Source of the DNA: Vibrio rumoiensis
GTDB taxonomy: Bacteria > Pseudomonadota > Gammaproteobacteria > Enterobacterales > Vibrionaceae
DNA length: 64,000 bases
Reading direction: 5' to 3'
NCBI RefSeq assembly: GCF_002218045.2
Contig: NZ_AP018686.1
Span: 682,001 to 746,000, forward strand
Shown: positions 18,211 to 27,612 of the stretch, piece by piece
Numbering within the stretch: position 1 is the first letter of the stretch
Layout of the letters: each line of letters opens with the position of its first letter
Made by a program: the position numbers and the translations under genes
Notes under the pieces: model-generated
Database searches by the model: none
The model's input: only the letters and a program-made list of their open reading frames with translations
What the model was told of the DNA's origin: nothing

Positions 18211-18834
18211 ATGCTCGATTACGCACTTTTATCTGCCTTTATTCCAACGTTTTTCTTTGTATCAATCACTCCTGGCATGTGCATGACACTCGCATTAACA
18301 CTCGGAATGAGTGTGGGTATTAAACGCACTCTCTGGATGATGGTTGGAGAACTGGCAGGCGTTGCATTAGTCGCAACATTGGCAGTGATTGGTGTCGCAG
18401 CAATTATGCTCAATTACCCTAACTTATTCATTGCACTAAAATGGCTAGGCGGCTCATACCTCATCTGGATAGGCATTAATATGTGGCGCAACAAAGGTAA
18501 AATGTCACTAAACCTTGAGCAATCAAACCAGCCAACTGAACGTTTAAAACTAATGAGCCAAGGTTTTGTCACCGCAATTGCAAACCCTAAAGGCTGGGCG
18601 TTTATGATTTCTTTGTTACCTCCCTTTATTAATATTGATAAATCCGTACCACACCAAATGGTCGTACTAATTAGTATTATTTTGACGACAGAATTTATCT
18701 CTATGATGGCTTATGCTACTGGAGGTAAAAGTCTTCGACTCTTTTTGACTCGTGGTGATAACGTGAAATATCTTAATCGCATAGCTGGGACGCTAATGAT
18801 TGGCGTAGGTATTTGGTTGGCTATTATTGATTAA
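18211..18834 (+). CDS. LysE/RhtB family amino-acid exporter
   Basis: A 207-residue inner-membrane exporter with about six hydrophobic segments. The LysE-type N-terminus FFFVSITPGMCMTLALTLG and the mid-protein AIANPKGWAF segment are diagnostic. The frame is open back to 18133, but the family usually has about 20 residues before the TPG motif, so the ATG at 18211 (or 18199) is more likely. The substrate is probably a neutral or basic amino acid. Confidence 0.85.
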   Translation: MLDYALLSAFIPTFFFVSITPGMCMTLALTLGMSVGIKRTLWMMVGELAGVALVATLAVIGVAAIMLNYPNLFIALKWLGGSYLIWIGINMWRNKGKMSLNLEQSNQPTERLKLMSQGFVTAIANPKGWAFMISLLPPFINIDKSVPHQMVVLISIILTTEFISMMAYATGGKSLRLFLTRGDNVKYLNRIAGTLMIGVGIWLAIID

Positions 18835-19044
18835 GTAAACAAGGCAACGCTGTATTGGAAAGCCATTTCTTTTGATGGCTTTTCATCTGCCTATCACGCT
18901 TCATCTAGTCGATTATTTCATCTATATAACTAAACGTCATAGTTCATACCTTATTTGGCTTTGTGAATACTTATTCTCACTGTAAATTTACCTTAATTAA
19001 GAATACTTCCTCTCTTTTGAATAAACCATTTTAAGGATTTCATT

Positions 19045-20421
19045 ATGTCACTTGCAGTTATCGCTAACTTAGCGGTATTTGTGCTCATTCTTTTCTTTTT
19101 ATTTCAACAACAAAGAAAATCTAGCACGTTATCTCGCCTCGTTTTATTAGGTCTAGTACTTGGTAGCGCATACGGGTTACTTATCCATGTCTTCTATGGT
19201 GAAGGTAATCCAATTATCAAAAATACTCTAGATTGGGTCAATGTGGTCGGCAGTGGTTATGTCGGCTTACTTAAAATGGTGATCATGCCACTGGTATTAA
19301 TTTCCATGATTTCAGCCGTAGTCAAACTGGACAACTCTGGTTCACTAGGCAAAATCAGCGGATTAACCATTGGCGTATTACTGTTCACTACCATGATCTC
19401 GGCTTTGATTGGTATTGCAGTGGCACATGGTTTTGGCTTATCAGCCGAAGGTTTATCAGAAGGTGTTCGAGAAACCGCTCGTATGGCAGTGCTAGAAAAC
19501 AGAATGGGCAGTGTTGCCGATCTTACTATCCCGCAAATGTTAATAAGCTTTATCCCAACTAATCCATTTGCTGATTTAACAGGGGCACGTTCAACCTCTA
19601 TTATTGCCGTGGTGATTTTCGGAATTTTAGTCGGTATTGCAGCGCGTCACGTGATGAAAGAGAAGCAAGATCTTGAGTCACCAATACGCACGTTTGTTGA
19701 TGCAGTGCAATCGATCGTTATGCGTCTAGTGAAAATGATCATTGCCCTTACCCCATACGGTATTGCGGCACTAATGACAAAAGTCGTCGCAACTTCTAGC
19801 CTTAATGATATTTTAAGCTTAATTGGCTTTATTGTTGCCTCTTATGTTGCGATTTTCCTAATGTTTGTGGTGCACGGCATACTGGTTTCTTTCGTTGGTG
19901 TAAGCCCAAAAGAATACTTCAAGCGTATTTGGCCAGTACTTACCTTTGCATTCACATCTCGTAGCTCTGCGGCGACGATTCCTTTGAACGTAGAAGCGCA
20001 AATTACTAAGTTAAAAGTGCCACCAGCTATTGCCAACTTAGCAGCTACCTTTGGTGCGACTATCGGTCAAAATGGTTGTGCGGGCATCTACCCTGCTATG
20101 CTTGCCGTCATGGTTGCCCCTACTGTTGGTATAAACCCAATGGATGTGAACTTTATTCTTTCATTAGTCGCAATCATTACTATTAGCTCATTTGGTATTG
20201 CAGGTGTGGGTGGCGGTGCAACATTTGCGGCGCTTATTGTCTTACCTGCTATGGGTTTACCCGTCACTATTGCTGCACTATTGATTTCAATAGAGCCGCT
20301 GATCGATATGGCTCGTACCGCTTTAAACGTTAGTGGTGCAATGACAGCTGGTACCATCACCTCACGTTTACTTGGTGATAAAAAAGAAATCAATAAAAGC
20401 TTTGATGAAGCGAACGCTTAA
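19045..20421 (+). CDS. tcyP: L-cystine/sodium symporter TcyP
   Basis: A 458-residue dicarboxylate/amino-acid:cation symporter (DAACS family), closest to TcyP/YdjN. The hallmark segments are SRSSAATIPLNVE (serine-rich hairpin), GATIGQNGCAGIYPAM, and GVGGGATFAALIVLPAMGLP. It should take up L-cystine across the inner membrane. AAGGA precedes the ATG and a strong terminator follows. Confidence 0.9.
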   Translation: MSLAVIANLAVFVLILFFLFQQQRKSSTLSRLVLLGLVLGSAYGLLIHVFYGEGNPIIKNTLDWVNVVGSGYVGLLKMVIMPLVLISMISAVVKLDNSGSLGKISGLTIGVLLFTTMISALIGIAVAHGFGLSAEGLSEGVRETARMAVLENRMGSVADLTIPQMLISFIPTNPFADLTGARSTSIIAVVIFGILVGIAARHVMKEKQDLESPIRTFVDAVQSIVMRLVKMIIALTPYGIAALMTKVVATSSLNDILSLIGFIVASYVAIFLMFVVHGILVSFVGVSPKEYFKRIWPVLTFAFTSRSSAATIPLNVEAQITKLKVPPAIANLAATFGATIGQNGCAGIYPAMLAVMVAPTVGINPMDVNFILSLVAIITISSFGIAGVGGGATFAALIVLPAMGLPVTIAALLISIEPLIDMARTALNVSGAMTAGTITSRLLGDKKEINKSFDEANA

Positions 20422-20439
20422 CCCCGTTACACAAAAATG

Positions 20440-20479
20440 AAAAAGCCCGCTTAGTTAACTTCAACTAAGCGGGCTTTTT
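20440..20479. terminator. Bidirectional terminator after tcyP
   Basis: A long stem (AAAAAGCCCGCTTAGTT and complement) ends in a T run on both strands and serves tcyP and the converging exonuclease gene. Confidence 0.88.
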
Positions 20480-20518
20480 AATGACTCAAAGTTTTAATAA
20501 TTTTCGGTATATTGGTCG

Positions 20519-21049
20519 CTATAAAATCGCTAAAGCTAATTTCGCCAAATTATACGCATCCACGTACCCTGAATGTTGACGTCCTTCCCACTCGATATTC
20601 AAATTTTCTTGTGCCGCTTTATGACCGATTCTTTTATCTTTCAAACGATACTTCATTCGATATAAAGTGGCCAAGTTTAAAAATTCTTTAAAAGGAAATT
20701 CTAACCCTTTTTCCAGACACTCATTCCGCAGAATATCATCATCATGCCCCCAAGCAGCATAGATCTTATTCGGACCACCAAAATTTTTGATCATCGACTT
20801 CAAGACATCTTCCAATGGGCGGCCTTGTTTTTGTACCTTACGTGGTGTAATGCCCGTTAGCTCAAAGCAAAATGCAGATATTTCATCATGTTCAGGTCGT
20901 ACGTAATATTGAGCACGCTTAACGATCTCACCTTTGTTAAGGTCAATCTCGGCTAAACCCACTTCAATAATTTCACCGGTTGTGCCAACACCATCGACAT
21001 TCCAGCAACACATTTCTAAATCGAAACAGACGACTCTGTTATAGTTCAT
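20519..21049 (-). CDS. DEDDh 3'-5' exonuclease
   Basis: A 176-residue exonuclease of the RNase T/KapD-like group. Exo I DLEMC (residues 11-15), a central WGHDDDILRNE segment and the Exo III motif HSGYVDAYN (catalytic His and Asp) are all in place. It acts on nucleic acid 3' ends; RNA or DNA preference is unclear. It is a single-gene unit. Confidence 0.85.
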   Translation of the reverse strand: MNYNRVVCFDLEMCCWNVDGVGTTGEIIEVGLAEIDLNKGEIVKRAQYYVRPEHDEISAFCFELTGITPRKVQKQGRPLEDVLKSMIKNFGGPNKIYAAWGHDDDILRNECLEKGLEFPFKEFLNLATLYRMKYRLKDKRIGHKAAQENLNIEWEGRQHSGYVDAYNLAKLALAIL

Positions 21050-21398
21050 GCGACAATTTACCCATAAAAATCAAGAGTTGAATTCTAACCAAGATCCAAT
21101 AATTTCTCGACCCCAATTCGTTCATAGCGTCATCAACTAAACCACCAAACGTACTTTATCTGTTATTTTAATCGCTTAACCACTTATGTATAACGACAAA
21201 TAGCCGCCAGATAGCACAAAGAGTAACCAATAGTCTTAATGTAGGCATGATTCTATAATGGAATTTAACAAGCTTATGTTAAAATATCTGACATTGCGCT
21301 TAAGTGCTCTCTGATACTTGTGAATTCAATTTTCACCCTAATATGATCACTTAGAATCGAATTTAACTAATCAAATTAAGCTACGAGATAAAATAATC
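21050..21398. other. Intergenic region upstream of the DUF2760-Hsp70 operon
   Basis: An AT-rich 349-bp region between divergent units. It should hold the promoter of the Hsp70-like operon. I see no clear heat-shock promoter or RNA structure. Confidence 0.35.
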
Positions 21399-22025
21399 AT
21401 GACTTTTGACTTATCGGCAATTCCAACCACTATCGATTTATTCCATACCATCTTAGCGGTAACAACACTCCTATTTCTTCTATTGAGCTTTCGAACTAAA
21501 ACGGTAGAAAAAATCGTCGAAAAACCTGTCGAAAAAATTGTCGAGGTAGAAAAGCCGGTTGAGAAGATCGTTGAAGTGGAAAAAGTCGTCGAAGTCGAAA
21601 AAGTAGTTGAGAAAATTGTTGAAGTTGAATCTAAATTAAAAAGCGCTCCAACCGACTCAGCACTTCAATTAATGTCTATTTTCCAGCAAGAAGCACGTTT
21701 AATTGATTTCTTATCTGAAGATTTAACTGGCTTTAGCGATGAAGAAGTCGGTGCAGCAGCTCGCGTGATTCACATTGGTGGCCAAAAAGTCTTAGCCGAT
21801 CACTTCAAATTAAGTCACATTCGCGCAGAAGACGAAGAATCTCGCATTATCATTGAAGAAGGCTTTAATGCACAAGAAGTTCGCTTAACCGGCAATGTAT
21901 CAGGTCAAGCGCCATTCACGGGTACGCTGGTTCATAAAGGTTGGAAAGCCGATACCATCACCCTACCAAAGCTATCTGAAAATTACGATGCCAAGGTATT
22001 AGCCCCAGCAGAGGTTGAGCTGTAA
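21399..22025 (+). CDS. DUF2760 domain protein with VEK-rich stalk
   Basis: A 208-residue protein with one N-terminal membrane segment (about residues 12-30), a charged stalk of repeated V-E-K-[IV]-V-E units (about 35-75), and a C-terminal DUF2760 domain. The layout suggests a membrane-anchored domain held away from the membrane by a rigid helix, facing the cytoplasm. It overlaps the next gene as TAATG, so it is translationally coupled to the first Hsp70. It probably localises or assists that chaperone. Confidence 0.8.
   Translation: MTFDLSAIPTTIDLFHTILAVTTLLFLLLSFRTKTVEKIVEKPVEKIVEVEKPVEKIVEVEKVVEVEKVVEKIVEVESKLKSAPTDSALQLMSIFQQEARLIDFLSEDLTGFSDEEVGAAARVIHIGGQKVLADHFKLSHIRAEDEESRIIIEEGFNAQEVRLTGNVSGQAPFTGTLVHKGWKADTITLPKLSENYDAKVLAPAEVEL
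21504..21633 (+). repeat. In-frame short tandem repeats encoding the VEK stalk
   Basis: Imperfect GTTGAAGT(A/G)GAAAA-type units are repeated about ten times inside the DUF2760 gene and encode alternating hydrophobic and charged residues. The copies are diverged, but the array could still change in length. Confidence 0.7.
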
Positions 22026-23839
22026 TGTCTACTAGTCAATATTTTATCGGTATCGACTTAGGTACTACCCATTGTGTTTTGTCGTATTGCCCAATCGGTG
22101 TCGATGAACCACAAGTGAATGTGTTTGCTGTGCCACAATTAATTGCTCAAGGCCAAGTTGATTCATTAAACCAACTTCCGTCATTTTTATATCAAGCGCA
22201 TGACAGTGAAATGGCTTCAGGCACCAATACCCTACCTTGGTCACACTCGACGTCAAATACACTCGTGGGTAGTATTGCTCGCAACATGGGTAATAAGACT
22301 CCAATGCGTTTAGTCGCTAGTGCTAAAAGTTGGTTATGTCACGGTGGTGTCGACCGTCGTAGTGCTTTTTTACCACAAGGTAGTGATGACGAAGTACAAA
22401 AAGTCTCGCCATTGAAAGCAACACAACTATATCTAGAGCATTTAATGGCCGCTTGGGATCATCAGTATCAAGATGCACCTTTGCGCGAACAACAAGTGAC
22501 GATCACCATTCCAGCTTCATTTGATCCTGCCGCGAAAGAACTGACAGCTGAAGCGGCACGTAATGCAGGCTTCCAGAATGTGACCTTATTAGAAGAGCCT
22601 CAAGCTGCACTTTATAGCTGGATTGACAGTAATAGCGCCGCTTGGCGTGAGCAAGTAGAGCTGGGTGACTTAGTTTTAGTGGTCGATATCGGTGGTGGTA
22701 CCACAGATTTGTCGTTAGTTTCGGTCACCGAACAAAACGGCAATCTTGCTTTAGAACGTATTGCGGTTGGCGAGCATATCTTGCTTGGCGGTGACAATAT
22801 GGACTTAGCTCTTGCCTACCGCCTCAAAATGAACCTAGCTCAACAAGGCAAACAATTACAACCTTGGCAAGTTCAAGCCATGGCGCACCTATGCCGTGAT
22901 GCGAAAGAAGCGCTATTAAATGATCGAACTTTAACGTCTGTACCGATCGTCGTACCTAGCCGAGGTTCAAAACTATTAGGTAGCACCCTCAAAACAGAAT
23001 TAACGCAACAAGATGTTGAACAAACACTGCTTGAAGGTTTCTTCCCGACAGTGACGGTTAACGAACATCCGGTTCAATCGGCTCGCAGTGCTTTAACCCA
23101 ACTGGGCTTACCTTATGCGCAAGATGCCGGTATTACTCGTCATATCGCGGCTTTCTTATCTCGTCAAAGTCAGCAAAATGATTCCAGCTTTATTAAACCT
23201 ACCAAAGTATTATTTAACGGTGGTGTATTAAAATCTGAGCTTATTTCTGAGCGTTTGCTTGGCATTATTAACTCTTGGTTAACTCAAGAGCATAACGAAA
23301 AAACACAAGCGCTAACTGGTGTTGATCTTGATTTAGCGGTCGCTCGCGGTGCAAGTTACTACGGCTTTGTTCGCCATAATATGGAAAACAATAACAGTGG
23401 TGTTCGTATTCGCGGTGGTATTGCAAACAGCTACTATGTAGGTATAGAAAGTGCCATGCCGGCTATCCCAGGAATGGCACCACCGATGGAAGCGATTTGC
23501 GTTGCACCATTTGGTATGGAAGAAGGTAGTCACGTTGAACTGTCTAGCCAAGAATTTGGGTTAGTCATCGGTCAACCTGTACAGTTCCAATTCTATGGTT
23601 CTACCATTCGCCGCGAAGATGTCGTCGGCACCCATCTCGATTATTGGGCACCAGAGGAACTCGAAGAGCTTCCAGAAATTCATGTCACTTTGGATGCCAA
23701 AGAAGGTCGAAATGTAGGTGACGTGGTCGTAGTGAACTTGGCCGCAACCATTACTGAAATTGGCACCTTAGAACTTGAAGCCATCGCCAAAGATAATGGC
23801 CAAAAGTGGCTAGTTGAGTTTAGCGTTCGTCAGCAGTAA
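22025..23839 (+). CDS. Hsp70-family protein (604 aa)
   Basis: A 604-residue Hsp70/actin-fold ATPase. Phosphate 1 GIDLGTTHCVLSYC is at residues 9-22, phosphate 2 VVDIGGGTTDLSL is near 220, and the adenosine region LFNGGVLKSE is near 398. The C-terminus is short and lacks the DnaK lid, so it is not DnaK or HscA. It is coupled to DUF2760 upstream and followed by a second, longer Hsp70 relative. It probably works as a dedicated chaperone for a membrane or envelope client; that is inference from context. Confidence 0.85.
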   Translation: MSTSQYFIGIDLGTTHCVLSYCPIGVDEPQVNVFAVPQLIAQGQVDSLNQLPSFLYQAHDSEMASGTNTLPWSHSTSNTLVGSIARNMGNKTPMRLVASAKSWLCHGGVDRRSAFLPQGSDDEVQKVSPLKATQLYLEHLMAAWDHQYQDAPLREQQVTITIPASFDPAAKELTAEAARNAGFQNVTLLEEPQAALYSWIDSNSAAWREQVELGDLVLVVDIGGGTTDLSLVSVTEQNGNLALERIAVGEHILLGGDNMDLALAYRLKMNLAQQGKQLQPWQVQAMAHLCRDAKEALLNDRTLTSVPIVVPSRGSKLLGSTLKTELTQQDVEQTLLEGFFPTVTVNEHPVQSARSALTQLGLPYAQDAGITRHIAAFLSRQSQQNDSSFIKPTKVLFNGGVLKSELISERLLGIINSWLTQEHNEKTQALTGVDLDLAVARGASYYGFVRHNMENNNSGVRIRGGIANSYYVGIESAMPAIPGMAPPMEAICVAPFGMEEGSHVELSSQEFGLVIGQPVQFQFYGSTIRREDVVGTHLDYWAPEELEELPEIHVTLDAKEGRNVGDVVVVNLAATITEIGTLELEAIAKDNGQKWLVEFSVRQQ

Positions 23840-23868
23840 CGAATTAGACCACACACTCTACATCAACT

Positions 23869-23918
23869 AAGGGCATTGAATTGAATAGATACTAACGCTT
23901 TCATTCAATGCCCTTTTG
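23869..23918 (+). terminator. Attenuator-like hairpin between the two Hsp70 genes
   Basis: A 12-bp stem (AAGGGCATTGAA and complement) with a 22-base loop precedes a T-rich tract. It could reduce read-through into the longer Hsp70 gene. Confidence 0.65.
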
Positions 23919-23944
23919 TTTTTATTTTGCTTTAGGAAAACATC

Positions 23945-26755
23945 ATGAATTCTCCAATCAAATCAAATGCCCGTTACCTAATTGGAATTGATTTAGGCAC
24001 CACCAATAGCGTGCTTGCCTACTGTGAAATTCAAGATGATTTAGCCCAAAGCCAGGTGAATATTTTTGAAATAGATCAACTGGTTGGCCCTGGTGAAGTA
24101 GTGCGTAAGCCTCTGCTTCCCTCATTCCGCTTTCACCCGACTCAAGGACAATTTCAATCATCTGATATGTCACTGCCTTGGGATTTACAACCGGTTGAAG
24201 GTGAGTTAGAACAAGTCATAATTGGTGAGTGGGCCCGTGAATTAGGCGCTCAAATTGAAGGCCGCCAAGTCGCCAGTGCCAAGAGCTGGCTATCTCATGA
24301 TGCGGTTGATCGAGAGTCTGAAATCCTACCTTGGTCGAGTTCGGATAACGTAGATAAAGTTTCCCCGTTGCTTGCGAGTGCCAGCTACTTAAATCATATC
24401 CGTCAAAGTTGGGATCATCATAACCCTAACCACAAGCTAGCAGAGCAAGAAGTGGTCGTGACCATCCCGGCATCCTTCGATGAAACCGCCCGTAACCTCA
24501 CCTTAAAAGCGGCTCAATTAGCCGGCCTACAACATATTCATTTATTGGAAGAACCACAGGCAGTTTGTTACGACTGGTATAGCCGTCATATCGATACTGC
24601 AGCGACTCAACTGAAAGATATTCCATCAATACTCGTTTGTGATGTTGGAGGGGGGACCACTGACTTGAGTTTGATTGAAGCCCAATATCAAGAACAACAG
24701 CTCACACTGAACCGTATTGGTGTGGGCGATCATCTCATGCTAGGTGGCGACAATATCGATTTAGCTCTCGCCCATTTGGCAGAGCAACGTCTAAATCAGC
24801 ATAAAAAACTCAATGCCGCTTCGCTGATGAAACTTATTCAACAGACACGTAAAGTGAAAGAAGACTTATTACGTCCTGATGCGGCAGAAGAAGCAAAGAT
24901 TTCCATTTTAGGTAGTGGTTCACGTTTGATTGGTGGGACAAAAAGTGCACCGATTACGAAGCAAGAGATCCATCAAATTGTTATCGAAGGCTTCTTTCCT
25001 TTAACTCAACCAAACGAAATGCCACAACAAAGAAAAACCGCCGTGGTTGAGTTTGGCCTGCCTTATGCAGCAGATGCTGCCATCAGTCGTCACTTAGCTG
25101 AATTTATTCAACACCATTCTCCCGATAGTAAAACGCCGACAGGGCTACTACTCAACGGCGGCGTATTTAATAGTGAGCTCGTTGAAAATCGTATGGTTGA
25201 GCTACTTAGCCAATGGCATGGCTCTCCCATTACTCTACTTGATAATCCTAGCCCAGACTTATCCGTCGCTTACGGTGCAGTCGCTTATGCCAAAGCTCGT
25301 CATGGCGCACAACTTAAGATTGGTGGTGGTTCGGCCCGCTCATACTTTCTACACTTAAAACAAAAGAATGTTTCGGCGTCAAAAGCTTTATGTGTTCTCG
25401 CTAAAGGCACGGATACCGGGCAAGAAATTCGCCTAAATGGCCGTCAATTTTTACTCACTCTAGGTGAACCCATTCAAATTGATTTATTAACCTCAACGCA
25501 AGAGCAATTTATTGATGCCAATGGGGCTTTAACACCACCGCAAAATAGCTTATTACTCAACGTACAAACCAACTTAGAGCGCGCTGCGTTTAAACCTCTC
25601 CCACCCTATATTGCGACATTAGAAGGCAGCCAAGCGCGTGAAAGTTTGCAAGCCAATCAGAAAGATCGAGTGGAAGTGATGCTCGCTTGCCAACTGACCG
25701 AAGTGGGCACCTTAAAAATTGAATGTGTTAGTACAACAAACGACAATCAACGTTGGTTACTCGAATTTGATACACGAAAGCATGAAGAATTTGAACAAGC
25801 CCAAGCTCACCCTCGACTAGAACAAGCAAAACAACTGATTTCAGCCGCCTACTCTGCCAATAAAAAATCGGACAACACCAAGTTAATTAAAACTTTAAGT
25901 AAAGATCTAGAAAAGCAACTGGGTAAGCGCGAGCAATGGGACTTTTCCATCCTACGCCAATTATTTGATACCTTTGCTCTCGGTAAAAAACGCCGTCGTC
26001 GCTCAGAAGCACATGAAAAGCAATGGCTGCGCCTCGCCGGTTTTGCCCTACGTCCAGGCTTTGGCGACCCTACGGATGAATGGCGCTGCGAGCAAACCTG
26101 GGCGCTATATCAACAGGGTATTCAATTCCCTTCTCATCAAACCTGGTCGGATTGGTGGATTTTTTGGCGTCGCATTGCCGGTGGACTTAACCAAGAACAA
26201 CAAGAAACCATTTTGGCCGATATCGCAAAATACCTACACCCTGGCGCTCATCGTGGTAAAGGAACTGGCAAAGAAGCCACTGAGCATGGATATGAAGCCA
26301 TGGTTCGTCTCTCGGCATCACTAGAGCATTTAGACAGTGAAGATAAAATCCTATTATCTAATTGGTACTTAAGCCGTGCGCAAAAGTCCTCCGAATATGT
26401 GCAAGCACATTGGTGGGCTCTAGGTCGCCTTTCTTCTCGCACTCAAATGTACGGCAGTCAGCATAATATTGTGCCTGCTGCACAAGTGAATCAATGGCTA
26501 TTAAAAATGCTTGAACTTGATTGGAAACAAGAACCAATGATTGGCTTCGCCGCGGTCATGATGAGCCGTAAAACGGGTGACCGCAGTATCGATATTAGTG
26601 AAGATATTCGCGAGAAGATTATCGAAAAGCTCACGGCGAGTCGTGCAACTCCAACGTGGATTGAATTAGTCAGAGACGTAAAACAACTCACAGAAGATGA
26701 ATCGAAAAGAGTCTTTGGCGATTCTATTCCCGCGGGTCTGCAAATGGTGAATTAA
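23945..26755 (+). CDS. Large Hsp70-family protein (936 aa)
   Basis: A 936-residue Hsp70-family ATPase. Phosphate 1 is GIDLGTTNSVLAYC (residues 14-27), phosphate 2 is VCDVGGGTTDLSLIE near 235, and the adenosine motif is LLNGGVFNSE near 400. After the nucleotide-binding and beta domains comes an extra 300-residue helical C-terminus with many Trp and basic residues (about 640-936), seen in Hsp70 relatives of this operon type. It lies 105 bp after the shorter Hsp70 gene. AGGAAAACATC precedes the ATG. Confidence 0.85.
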   Translation: MNSPIKSNARYLIGIDLGTTNSVLAYCEIQDDLAQSQVNIFEIDQLVGPGEVVRKPLLPSFRFHPTQGQFQSSDMSLPWDLQPVEGELEQVIIGEWARELGAQIEGRQVASAKSWLSHDAVDRESEILPWSSSDNVDKVSPLLASASYLNHIRQSWDHHNPNHKLAEQEVVVTIPASFDETARNLTLKAAQLAGLQHIHLLEEPQAVCYDWYSRHIDTAATQLKDIPSILVCDVGGGTTDLSLIEAQYQEQQLTLNRIGVGDHLMLGGDNIDLALAHLAEQRLNQHKKLNAASLMKLIQQTRKVKEDLLRPDAAEEAKISILGSGSRLIGGTKSAPITKQEIHQIVIEGFFPLTQPNEMPQQRKTAVVEFGLPYAADAAISRHLAEFIQHHSPDSKTPTGLLLNGGVFNSELVENRMVELLSQWHGSPITLLDNPSPDLSVAYGAVAYAKARHGAQLKIGGGSARSYFLHLKQKNVSASKALCVLAKGTDTGQEIRLNGRQFLLTLGEPIQIDLLTSTQEQFIDANGALTPPQNSLLLNVQTNLERAAFKPLPPYIATLEGSQARESLQANQKDRVEVMLACQLTEVGTLKIECVSTTNDNQRWLLEFDTRKHEEFEQAQAHPRLEQAKQLISAAYSANKKSDNTKLIKTLSKDLEKQLGKREQWDFSILRQLFDTFALGKKRRRRSEAHEKQWLRLAGFALRPGFGDPTDEWRCEQTWALYQQGIQFPSHQTWSDWWIFWRRIAGGLNQEQQETILADIAKYLHPGAHRGKGTGKEATEHGYEAMVRLSASLEHLDSEDKILLSNWYLSRAQKSSEYVQAHWWALGRLSSRTQMYGSQHNIVPAAQVNQWLLKMLELDWKQEPMIGFAAVMMSRKTGDRSIDISEDIREKIIEKLTASRATPTWIELVRDVKQLTEDESKRVFGDSIPAGLQMVN

Positions 26756-26853
26756 TGACTTAATCACATATCGAAATTTGATTGGAATACGGTAAAGCCA
26801 CTGAAATAGAGTGGCACACAACATGTTATAGCTATAAGGATAGAGATAAACTC

Positions 26854-27528
26854 ATGAAGATACTTATCACAGGTGCAACCAGCGGTATCGGGCTAGAAAC
26901 AGCAAAATTACTTGTAGAACAAGGCCATCAAGTCGTTGCGACCGGACGAAATCAATCCATATTGAATGAATTAAAAGATCGCCATCAATGTTATGTTATT
27001 CAAGCTGACTTAACCGACTCCGACCAAGTTATCACCATGTTTAATGAAGCTTATCAGCACCTTGATGGACTCGATGTGCTAATCAACAATGCCGGTATGA
27101 ACACTAGAAAGTGCAACATTGAAGATATCACTCTAGAAGAATTGGATCTGCAATATGCTGTCAATTTAAGAGCGCCAATATTACTCGCCCGTGAAGCCTT
27201 AAAAGTCATGCAGCCCCAAAAATCTGGCTATATTCTTAACGTTGTCAGCACCGTCGCTAAACGCTCAAATGAATCGATGAGTGTTTATACCGCAATGAAG
27301 CAGGGTTTTGCTGGGTTTAGTGCCATCTTAATGAAAGAGGCGCAGCCACATGGTATTAAAGTGACATCATTATTTCCGGGCGGTGCCGATACCAACTTTC
27401 GTGAAGCAGACAGACCACAATATATGTCACCAGCAAGTGTTGCTAAAACCATCTGCCATGTATTAGCGCTACCAAGTGATGTGATCATGCATGAAATGAC
27501 ATTTCGACCGCCAGTTGAAGTGGAATAA
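26854..27528 (+). CDS. Short-chain dehydrogenase/reductase
   Basis: A 224-residue SDR oxidoreductase. The NAD(P) motif TGATSGIG is near residues 7-14, NNAG near 85, and the catalytic site is the S-x12-YTAMK region (Y and K four apart) near 150. The frame is open back to 26782 but the start at 26854 gives a normal SDR N-terminus. The substrate cannot be assigned. It may be read with the Hsp70 operon or alone. Confidence 0.85.
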   Translation: MKILITGATSGIGLETAKLLVEQGHQVVATGRNQSILNELKDRHQCYVIQADLTDSDQVITMFNEAYQHLDGLDVLINNAGMNTRKCNIEDITLEELDLQYAVNLRAPILLAREALKVMQPQKSGYILNVVSTVAKRSNESMSVYTAMKQGFAGFSAILMKEAQPHGIKVTSLFPGGADTNFREADRPQYMSPASVAKTICHVLALPSDVIMHEMTFRPPVEVE

Positions 27529-27574
27529 TAGTCAACAATCACCTTAAACCTGTTAGCGAAATAAAACGAACTCA

Positions 27575-27612
27575 ACCTGAGTTGCGATTCCCCCTCGCAA
27601 TTCAGGTGGTTT
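27575..27612. terminator. Bidirectional terminator between SDR gene and mscS-like gene
   Basis: A 13-bp stem with one mismatch (ACCTGAGTTGCGA against its partner) encloses a 7-base loop and overlaps the 3' end of the mscS-like gene. Confidence 0.75.

Noticed and set aside
21504..21633. CRISPR-like array
   Set aside because: The repeats are short, in frame and lack unique spacers; they encode the VEK stalk.
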